Shown here: in pieces, positions 53,611-59,713 of the stretch
Layout of the letters: the number at the start of each line of letters is the position of its first letter
Numbering within the stretch: the first letter of the stretch is position 1
Source of the DNA: Cryobacterium tepidiphilum
GTDB taxonomy: Bacteria; Actinomycetota; Actinomycetes; Actinomycetales; Microbacteriaceae
DNA: 59,713 bases
Direction: 5' to 3'
Assembly (NCBI RefSeq): GCF_003716325.1
Contig: NZ_RDSR01000021.1
Coordinates: 1-59,713 of the forward strand
The notes under the pieces: generated by a model
Told to the model about the DNA's origin: nothing
Databases searched by the model: none
What the model saw: only the letters and a program-made list of their open reading frames with translations
Position numbers and translations under genes: made by a program

Positions 53611-54474
53611 ATGATCATGCGACTGAACCCGGCCGTCCCCCTCGTCTGGCGCTCCCCCGACACGATCCAGGCGGGCGTCGACCGACCCCTCGCCGCGTTC
53701 CCCGGGATGACGGCCGCGCTCGAACGGGTCGTCCTGGCCCTGCAGGCCGGGATTCCCGAGGAAAGCCTCCGGCGGCTCGCCACTGACTCCGGGGCGAGCG
53801 CCGCCCGCGTCGACTCCCTCCTCACCGCCCTGCGACCGGCACTGCTGGCCGTCCGACCCGGCCCGGCCGCCGCTGGGCCGGGTACGGTCCTCATCGACGG
53901 CGATGGCGCCACCACGCAGCGGATGCCGCCCCTGTTCGCCGAGCTCGGCATCCGCCTGTGCCCGCCCGACGAGCCGCCGGGACTCACCGTCATCGTGACG
54001 CACTACGCGATGGAGCCCGAGCGGCACGGCCGTTGGCTCAGGCGCGACATCCCGCACCTTCCGGTCGTGTTCAGCGATGCCGAGGTCAGGATCGGCCCGC
54101 TCGTGGAACCCGGCACCGGTCCGTGCCTGTCGTGCCTCGAGCACCACCGCATCGACGCCGACCCCGCCTGGCCGGCCATCGCCATCCAGCTGCTGCAGCG
54201 GCGCGCGGCGACCGAGACCGAGCGCAACAGCATCGTCGTGGCGGCGCTCGTTGCCACGATCGTCGACGCCTTCCTGCGAACCGGCGCGAACCCGCTGTCG
54301 ACCGCGTCGCTCATCGTCGACCCGGCGTCGGCCGCACTCAGCCGGCGCGACCACCTGCCCCACGCGCGTTGCGGATGCCAAGCTCTGCCAGGAATCGTGA
54401 CCGTTCTCGCGGGGACCGCTGCTGCGCACCGGATGCCGCCCAGCTCATCGACAGCCGCCGACGTGCCCGCGTGA
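53611..54474 (+). CDS. Orphan cyclodehydratase/ThiF-like (TOMM-type) protein, Rv3196-like
   Basis: A 287-residue protein. Residues 1-80 (LNPAVPLVWRSPDTIQAGVD ... LERVVLALQAGIPEESLRRL) look like the winged-helix RRE-type N-terminus of bacteriocin cyclodehydratase C proteins. The E1-like part begins at TVLIDGDGA (92-100). Four zinc-ligand cysteines are present: C172/C175 (GPCLSCLEHHR) and C254/C256 (ARCGCQALPG). In azole RiPP pathways such proteins bind the leader peptide for YcaO. No YcaO, precursor or other RiPP gene is in the window, so the role is unknown. The last 137 bp overlap uvrD2 on the other strand. Confidence 0.82.
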   Translation: MIMRLNPAVPLVWRSPDTIQAGVDRPLAAFPGMTAALERVVLALQAGIPEESLRRLATDSGASAARVDSLLTALRPALLAVRPGPAAAGPGTVLIDGDGATTQRMPPLFAELGIRLCPPDEPPGLTVIVTHYAMEPERHGRWLRRDIPHLPVVFSDAEVRIGPLVEPGTGPCLSCLEHHRIDADPAWPAIAIQLLQRRAATETERNSIVVAALVATIVDAFLRTGANPLSTASLIVDPASAALSRRDHLPHARCGCQALPGIVTVLAGTAAAHRMPPSSSTAADVPA

Positions 54475-56077
54475 TGCCGACGTACAGCAGCCGGCGCTCC
54501 TCGTCGACCTGCTCGAACCTAGTCGCGTAGCTGATCGGCACGAGCCCTTCCGAGAGCCCCACCAGGAACACGCAGTCCCACTCCAGGCCCTTGGCCGAGT
54601 GCAGCGTGGCGAGCGTGACGGCCGACACGGTCGGCTCGTGCTGGCCGGCCTGCCGCTCCATCAGCTCGTCGGTGAACTGGCGGAAGGTGGTGCCCGGGGC
54701 GGCCTGGTCGACGAGCCCCATGATCGCGTTGAGCGATTCCCAGCGGTCCCGCACCGCGCCGCGCGCCTCCGGCGGGCTCTGGCTCCAGCCGAGGGAGCGC
54801 AGCACGTCGCTGACCGACTTGAACAGCGGCTCGCCGCTGATCGACACGGATGCCGCCCGCAGCGACATCACGGCCTGCTTCACCTCCGGCAGGTCGAAGA
54901 AGCGCTTCGACCCGCGGATCTGGTAGCTCACGCCCACCTCGCCGAGCGCGGTCTCGAGCGCGGCCGCCTGCACGTTCACCCGGTACAGCACGGCGATGTC
55001 CTCCGGCCGGGTGCCGCCGTCGACGAGCTCAAGCACCTGCTGGGCAACGCCGCGGGCTTCGGCGATGTCGGTCGCGTACTCGCGAACGGCGGGCTCCGGA
55101 TGCGCCGGGGCGTTGCCGGTTGGGGTGCGGGGCCGCAACGACAGGGCCCCGCTCCGCCCCCGCATCAACTGGTTGGCGGCGGTGATGATGGGCGCCGTGG
55201 ACCGGTAGTTCTGCTCGAGGCGCACGACCGTCGCGTCCGGGTAGTGCTTGGGGAAGTCGAGCAGGTAGTCGCTGCGCGCCCCGGCGAAGGAGTAAATGGT
55301 CTGGCTGGCGTCTCCGACGACGCAGAGGTCGCGTCGGTCGCCGAGCCACAGGGCGAGCAGGTCGTGCTGCAGCGGCGAGACGTCCTGGTACTCGTCGACC
55401 ACGAAGAACCGGTACTGCTCGCGCACCTGCAGCGCGACCGAGGGCTCCGACTCGATCATGCCGGCCATCGCGAGCAGCACGTCTTCGAAGTCCAGCTGCC
55501 GGCGTTCGTCCTTGAGACGCTCGTAGGTCTCCTGCATGGCCACCGTCTGTTCGGCGGTGAGCCGGCCCGGGAGTGCGCGGGATCCGACCTGTGCCGCGTA
55601 CTGCTCGAGGCCGAGTCCCGACACCTTGCGCCACTCGATCTCCGCGGCGATATCACGCAGCGTCGCCGTGTCGAGCTTCAGCCGCAGCGTCTCGGCGGCG
55701 TGGCCGAGAAGGCGGCCCTTGCCGTCGAGGATGCGCGGCACCTGTCCCCCGACCACGTGCGGCCAGAAGTAGTTGAGCTGCGACAGCGCCGCGGCATGGA
55801 AGGTGCGGGCGGCGACGCCCCCGGCGCCCAGGTGCCGCAGCCGGCCGCGGAGTTCGGCGGCCGCCCGGGCGGTGAAGGTGAGCGCCATCACACGGTTGGG
55901 CGCGTACGCGCCGCTGGTCACGCCATAGGCGATGCGATGGGTGATGGCGCGCGTCTTGCCGGTGCCTGCGCCGGCGAGGATGCACACGGGACCGACGAGG
56001 GCTTCCGCCGCGAGGCGCTGCTGCTCGTCGAGACCGGCCAGGAGGGCGTCGGCGCCCGATTCGGCCACGTGAATCAT
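54338..56077 (-). CDS. uvrD2: UvrD/Rep-family superfamily I DNA helicase (UvrD2-like)
   Basis: A 579-residue 3'-5' helicase. It has Walker A AGAGTGKT (~36-42), ALTFTARAAAELRGRL, motif II VVDEYQDVSPLQHDLL (~226-241), GDASQTIYSFAGA, QNYRS, the C-terminal TLHSAKGLEWDCVFLVGLSEG, and YVGITRARRRL. Position next to nudC and the Rv3193-3196 block identifies it as UvrD2-like. Mycobacterial UvrD2 carries an HRDC domain and ~120 more residues; here the protein stops after the helicase core. The ATG overlaps the nudC stop as ATGA. Confidence 0.93.
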   Translation of the reverse strand: MIHVAESGADALLAGLDEQQRLAAEALVGPVCILAGAGTGKTRAITHRIAYGVTSGAYAPNRVMALTFTARAAAELRGRLRHLGAGGVAARTFHAAALSQLNYFWPHVVGGQVPRILDGKGRLLGHAAETLRLKLDTATLRDIAAEIEWRKVSGLGLEQYAAQVGSRALPGRLTAEQTVAMQETYERLKDERRQLDFEDVLLAMAGMIESEPSVALQVREQYRFFVVDEYQDVSPLQHDLLALWLGDRRDLCVVGDASQTIYSFAGARSDYLLDFPKHYPDATVVRLEQNYRSTAPIITAANQLMRGRSGALSLRPRTPTGNAPAHPEPAVREYATDIAEARGVAQQVLELVDGGTRPEDIAVLYRVNVQAAALETALGEVGVSYQIRGSKRFFDLPEVKQAVMSLRAASVSISGEPLFKSVSDVLRSLGWSQSPPEARGAVRDRWESLNAIMGLVDQAAPGTTFRQFTDELMERQAGQHEPTVSAVTLATLHSAKGLEWDCVFLVGLSEGLVPISYATRFEQVDEERRLLYVGITRARRRLSMSWAASGAQQRSPRERSRFLAELGIRNARGAGGRAG

Positions 56078-57060
56078 GCGCCGCCCCGGTGCGGCTCCCC
56101 GGGTTGGAGGGGCGCGCCGGCTTCGAGGGGCTCACCGAGCCAGTGCTCGAGCATGGCGCGGGCGATCGACGCGCGGCCCGGCAGGATCACCTCGCCCTCC
56201 TGCCCGCGGATCTCGTCACGGCTGAACCACCGGAGGTCGAGGATCTCCTCGCCGTCGGGCAGCAGGGCGTGCGGGTCCTGGCCGTCGGCGAGACGGGCGG
56301 TGAAACCGCACATGACCGACGCCGGGAACGGCCACGGCTGCGATCCGAGGTACTCCGGGTCGGTGACGCGGAGTCCGGATTCCTCGTGCACCTCGCGCAT
56401 GGCGGCGTTCTCGAGCGACTCCCCCGGTTCGACGAAGCCCGCCAGGAGCGAGTACCGCTTGGTCTCCCACATGGCGTTGGAGCCGAGGAGCACGCGCCCG
56501 TCGGCATCCGTCACCAGCACGATCACGGCCGGATCGGTGCGCGGGAAGACCTGGCTGCCGTCGTTCGGGCAGCGCCTGGTCCACCCGCCGTCTTCGATCA
56601 TCGTCGGCGCGCCGCAGCGCGGGCAGTGCCCGTGGGAGTCGTGCCAGTTGGCCAGGGCCAGGGCCTCGGCGAAGGCGCCCGCGTCGCGGTCGCCGAGCAC
56701 GGTGGCCAGTTCGCGGAGTCCCCGCCAGCGGCTTTCGTCGGCCTCGAGCGAGGCGGCGGCCTCGTCGGTGAGGATCGTCGCCACGAGGGCGGTCCCGACC
56801 GGCTCCGACGCGTCTTCGGCGAGGGAGAGGCCGAGGTAGACGGAGGTCAGGTCGGCGGGCAGGCGGTCGGGTTCGACCCAGCGAAGGGCGACGGATGCGA
56901 CGGGGTCGGCGACCAGGGCCTTGCCACGCCAGAGCGGCAGCACCCGCGCGTTCGCATCCGCTCGCAAACCCTCGAACAGGTCCTCGCCGGCGCGACGGAC
57001 GTGGTCGCGGTCGACCGCATGCCTCGAGAGCGGAAGGCGCGCGGTGAACGCGAACGACAT
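56074..57060 (-). CDS. nudC: NAD(+) diphosphatase / NADH pyrophosphatase
   Basis: A 328-residue Nudix hydrolase that cleaves NAD(H) and can remove NAD caps from RNA. It has the zinc ribbon HCPRCGAPTMIEDGGWTRRCPNDGS, the Nudix box GFVEPGESLENAAMREVHEESGL and the NudC-specific SQPWPFPASVMCGF that follows it. It is the first gene of the nudC-uvrD2 pair. It is divergent from the kinase-fold gene with a 90-bp gap. Confidence 0.95.
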   Translation of the reverse strand: MSFAFTARLPLSRHAVDRDHVRRAGEDLFEGLRADANARVLPLWRGKALVADPVASVALRWVEPDRLPADLTSVYLGLSLAEDASEPVGTALVATILTDEAAASLEADESRWRGLRELATVLGDRDAGAFAEALALANWHDSHGHCPRCGAPTMIEDGGWTRRCPNDGSQVFPRTDPAVIVLVTDADGRVLLGSNAMWETKRYSLLAGFVEPGESLENAAMREVHEESGLRVTDPEYLGSQPWPFPASVMCGFTARLADGQDPHALLPDGEEILDLRWFSRDEIRGQEGEVILPGRASIARAMLEHWLGEPLEAGAPLQPGEPHRGGA

Positions 57061-57150
57061 GGTTACCCCTGTGATCTGGCGCGATGCCGAAGTGGTGTGC
57101 AGGCGTGGCGGATGGCGTGCCCGCGAGGAGTTCGACCTAACCTAGAACAC

Positions 57151-58419
57151 ATGGCCAGATCCCACCTCACTCTAGCCGCGTTGGCCACCTCCGCTGTCGC
57201 GGGGTTCGACGTCGCGCAGGCGCGGAGCCACAGCCAGGGCGTGCACGGGATGTTCGATTCTGCGCTGCTCATCGGGCGCGACGGGCGCCGCCTCATCATT
57301 CGTGTTCCGAACAACCAGACCGCCGAGACCGAGCAGTCGGCCGACCTCGTGGCGCTGCGTGCGCTCACCGTGGGCAACCGCAGCCGGCTCCCCTTCGACG
57401 TGCCCGAGTACGTGGGCCAGGCTCCCGTCGACTCGACGCGTGCCGTCGTCTACGAGCTGTTGCCCGGCGACTCCTTCGAAGCCGACGCGCTCATCCGTCA
57501 CACCGGTGTCGCCGCGTCGATCGGCCGGGCCATCGCCGCCGTGCACAGCCTGCCCACCACCTTCGTCGGTGACGCCGGCCTGCCGCAGCGCACCGCCGAG
57601 GAGTGCCGCACGTCGACGATCGAACTGATCGACCGGGCCGATGGCACCGGGCTCGTACCGGAGGCGCTCGTGCGCCGCTGGGAGCAGGCGACGGACGACG
57701 ACGCCCTCTGGCAGTTCGCGCCCACCGTCATCCACGGTTCATTGTCGTCCGAGTCGTTCCTGGTGAGGGACGACGCCGTGGCCGGCGTGCTCGGCTGGGC
57801 CGAACTCGCTGTCGGCGACCCGGCCCGCGACCTGCACTGGCTGCTGGCGTCGGGCGAAGAGGCCGCCCGCAACGCGCTCACCGCGTACACCGGCGCACGC
57901 CAGGGCAGCGACCAGCGCATCGCGGGCAGGGCGTTGCTCTACGCGGAGCTGGAACTCGTGCGCTGGCTGCTGCACGGCACCGACACCCGCGATCAGGAGA
58001 TCGTCGACGACGCCGCCGCGATGCTCGACTCCCTGGTCGAGACGGTGCACCGGCAGACCATGCGACCGCTGGGGCCGGGCGAGGAACCGGTGCTCGAGGT
58101 GTCGGACGTCGAGGCCATGCTCGCCGCGACCCCGCGCGACCACATCCCGCACGACTCGTCGGCCGCCCTGCAGACCGATTCCTTCGACCGGTCGGAATTC
58201 GACACCGGAAGCTACGAGACAGCCGAGTTCGCGGGATACGCATCCGGCGACTCTGGCGACGGCGATCTCGGCGAATTCGGGGCCGCCGAGGAGCCGGGCC
58301 ACGAGGACGCTCCCGCTGCCGGGGACGTGGAACGCCGAGACACTGGGGAGTACCCCACCGATAGCTTCGACCGCGAGGCATTGCGCCGGGCCGCGCAGCC
58401 GATGGGAGAGCCGCACTAA
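57151..58419 (+). CDS. APH-fold phosphotransferase-like protein, probable pseudokinase
   Basis: A 422-residue protein with an aminoglycoside/macrolide-phosphotransferase-like fold: ALLIGRDGRRLIIRVPN and VVYELLPGDSFE in the N-lobe, and IGRAIAAVHSLP. The catalytic loop reads VIHGSLSSESFLV (193-205), where the family norm is HGDxxxxN, so the catalytic Asp is Ser197 and the Asn is Ser202. The metal-binding Asp is Gly in VLGWAELAVGDPARDL. The C-terminal 100 residues are acidic and disordered, with repeats like TDSFDRSEFDTGSYETAEF. ATG at 57151; no close ribosome site, so possibly leaderless. Confidence 0.85.
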   Translation: MARSHLTLAALATSAVAGFDVAQARSHSQGVHGMFDSALLIGRDGRRLIIRVPNNQTAETEQSADLVALRALTVGNRSRLPFDVPEYVGQAPVDSTRAVVYELLPGDSFEADALIRHTGVAASIGRAIAAVHSLPTTFVGDAGLPQRTAEECRTSTIELIDRADGTGLVPEALVRRWEQATDDDALWQFAPTVIHGSLSSESFLVRDDAVAGVLGWAELAVGDPARDLHWLLASGEEAARNALTAYTGARQGSDQRIAGRALLYAELELVRWLLHGTDTRDQEIVDDAAAMLDSLVETVHRQTMRPLGPGEEPVLEVSDVEAMLAATPRDHIPHDSSAALQTDSFDRSEFDTGSYETAEFAGYASGDSGDGDLGEFGAAEEPGHEDAPAAGDVERRDTGEYPTDSFDREALRRAAQPMGEPH

Positions 58420-58471
58420 GCGGGGTCTTTTCCGCCGTGAACGTTCCTCCACATACCCCCCTCGGATTGGG

Positions 58472-58480
58472 TTATCCACA
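58472..58480 (+). promoter_or_regulatory. Isolated perfect DnaA-box sequence upstream of the DUF222 gene
   Basis: TTATCCACA, 71 nt before the ATG at 58552 and in the opposite orientation to the three 14-bp elements. It lacks the GAAG extension (here GGGTTATCCACAGG). The rest of the 132-bp gap shows a possible -10 (TACTGT, 58540-58545) directly before the ATG. Confidence 0.45.
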
Positions 58481-58551
58481 GGTTTAATCGCTGATGGCGA
58501 CCGGTATCTCTGGGCGTCGGGAATGTCGGTGGCTGCCCTTACTGTGAGGGT

Positions 58552-59713
58552 ATGTCACGTTCAACGGATGCGGTGGTCGCCTCGGTCGGCGCGCTCGCCG
58601 ATGCGTGGGCGGGTGCGTTGAACTTCGCCCAGCCGGTCGGGGGCGCATCCTCTGCGGAGAACGACGCGATCGGGATGAGCGACGCGGGTCTGCTGGAGGC
58701 GCTTAGGGCGGGTTTCGCGGTCAAGCGTGAGAATGACGCGCTGCTTACCAGACTGGCCGGGCAGGTCGTGGAGCGGTCGCGTCCGTCGCTCGGGCAGGAG
58801 GGCTTGGCCAAGCGCACCGGGAACGCGACGGCGGCGATGCTGCTGGCCGATATCGGCCGCATCACGGTGGCGGAGGCGAGCCGCCTGTGTCGGGTGGGTT
58901 CGGCGACGGCGACGCCGGTGACCCTGCTGGGGGAACGGCTGCCGGTCGCGTTCCCGGCGGTGGCCGAGGCGCTCTCTGCGGGCCGGATCCCGGTGGACGC
59001 GGCCGAGGCGATCATGTCGAACCTCGAGCAGGCTAGGGCGAACGCTAACCCGGAGGATCTGGCGTTCGCGGAGGAAGCTCTGGTGGAGTTCGCCACCGAG
59101 AACCCGGCGGATCTGGTGCGGAAGCTCGCGATCCGCACCCGCGACCGCCTCGACACGGATGGTATCGAACCAAGGGAGGAGCAGCTCGTCGCCAAGCGGG
59201 GCTGGCATCGGATCAACCGGCGCGACGGGATGGTGCGTTACGTGTTCGACGCCGACCCGCTCTCGGCCGGGTTCGTCGACGCGTGGGTCGACGCGCACGT
59301 CGGCAACGCGATCCGCGGGGTGCGGATGCGGGAGGCGGAGGCCGCTCACGACACGACCGACACCGGTCACGACACCGCGGCGCACGACCCCGACCAGTGC
59401 GGGGAGAACCACGAGCTGGTCGACCCGCGCACGTTCCCGCAGCTTCGCGCCGACGCGATCGTCGATCTCGTCCGGCACGGACTCTCCTGCACGGACCGCA
59501 CCGTCCCGGGCCTCGGGCCGGGGGTGACGACGACGATGATCGTGCGGATCGGCCTCGACGAACTCATGACGGGCCTGGGTGAAGCGCAGATCGACGGTAT
59601 CGAGCAGCCGATCTCCGCCGGAACGGCCAGGCGTCTGGCGGTAGAGGCGGAGATCATCCCGATGGTCCTCGGCGGCGACAGCGAGGTGCTCGACCTCGGG
59701 AAGGCGAGGCGCT
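58552..59713 (+). CDS. DUF222/HNH endonuclease-like protein (13E12 type), N-terminal part
   Basis: The frame is open to the window end; 387 codons are visible. The first ~340 residues are the DUF222 domain (MSDAGLLEALRAGFAVKRENDALLTRLAGQVVERS, GNATAAMLLADIGRITVAEASRLCRVGSATA, AEALSAGRIPVDAAEAIMS). Further on, LAVEAEIIPMVLGGDSEVLDLGKARR is the usual lead-in to the HNH domain, which lies outside. It differs in its pre-HNH segment from the copy at the window start, so these are two genes of different subgroups. Function not established. Confidence 0.92.
   Translation, partial: MSRSTDAVVASVGALADAWAGALNFAQPVGGASSAENDAIGMSDAGLLEALRAGFAVKRENDALLTRLAGQVVERSRPSLGQEGLAKRTGNATAAMLLADIGRITVAEASRLCRVGSATATPVTLLGERLPVAFPAVAEALSAGRIPVDAAEAIMSNLEQARANANPEDLAFAEEALVEFATENPADLVRKLAIRTRDRLDTDGIEPREEQLVAKRGWHRINRRDGMVRYVFDADPLSAGFVDAWVDAHVGNAIRGVRMREAEAAHDTTDTGHDTAAHDPDQCGENHELVDPRTFPQLRADAIVDLVRHGLSCTDRTVPGLGPGVTTTMIVRIGLDELMTGLGEAQIDGIEQPISAGTARRLAVEAEIIPMVLGGDSEVLDLGKARR

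Noticed and set aside
1..59713. The two terminal DUF222 fragments as one gene split by linearising a circular molecule
   Set aside because: Both fragments contain their own version of the segment just before the HNH domain (SMGKTKYKVP versus VLDLGKARR), so joining them would duplicate it.

Overview
The window is about 60 kb of high-GC DNA (roughly two thirds G+C, judged by eye). It carries a dense bacterial gene set typical of Actinobacteria, most likely Microbacteriaceae. Evidence: many GTG starts, ATGA/GTGA stop-start overlaps, the actinobacterial tad pilus order, DUF3039, DUF5937-type and DUF6318-type proteins, 13E12-type DUF222/HNH genes at both ends, and a block syntenic with mycobacterial Rv3193c-Rv3199c. 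I cannot name the genus.

Layout. 0-0.5 kb: C-terminal fragment of a DUF222/HNH protein. 0.6-4.0 kb: prfB-ftsE-ftsX on the minus strand (translation termination and divisome). 4.1-8.3 kb: MFS exporter, deazaflavin-type nitroreductase, pentapeptide protein, EamA exporter, PhzF-like isomerase. 8.3-12.9 kb: a minus-strand tad pilus operon (tadA, tadB, tadC, a 54-residue pilin-like peptide, two TadE-like proteins, one TadG-like protein). 12.98 kb: tRNA-Leu(UAG). 13.1-18.6 kb: minus-strand operon for polar amino acid uptake, a CocE/S15-type hydrolase and a winged-helix regulator. 18.9-27.3 kb: DedA, zinc-type CDF exporter, murI-rph-rdgB, pncB, DUF3039, and an ABC-2 exporter. 27.5-34.9 kb: a cell-surface glycopolymer (teichoic-acid-like) locus with cytidylyltransferase, TagG/TagH-like exporter, CDP-glycerol-type transferase, two GT2 enzymes and a CDP-alcohol phosphotransferase. 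35-38.2 kb: HtrA protease and two small secreted proteins. 38.4-45.9 kb: aminotransferase, nitrilase-family amidase, a DcuS/DcuR-like two-component system divergent from a C4-dicarboxylate symporter, and a GT39-like membrane glycosyltransferase. 46-47.7 kb: a lower-GC patch next to initiator tRNA-Met with a 42-bp direct repeat. 47.8-58.4 kb: UPF0182, PDZ/S16 protease, DUF2342, an orphan cyclodehydratase/ThiF-like protein, uvrD2, nudC and a pseudokinase-like protein. 58.5 kb to the end: N-terminal part of a second DUF222/HNH gene.

The strongest signals that ordinary annotation does not explain are as follows. (1) An identical 14-bp element, read as CTGTGGATAACTTC, sits 34-35 nt before three unrelated transcription units (tadA, the DUF6318/PKD pair, and the cyclodehydratase-like gene) in the same orientation, suggesting a shared regulon. 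(2) The heptamer CGGATGC/GCATCCG appears strongly over-represented and brings in codons otherwise avoided. (3) A family of intergenic palindromes is present. (4) The zinc-ligand C-terminus of the cyclodehydratase-like protein is encoded opposite the 3' end of uvrD2. (5) The phosphotransferase-fold protein lacks its catalytic aspartates. No CRISPR array, rRNA, transposase or prophage was seen.
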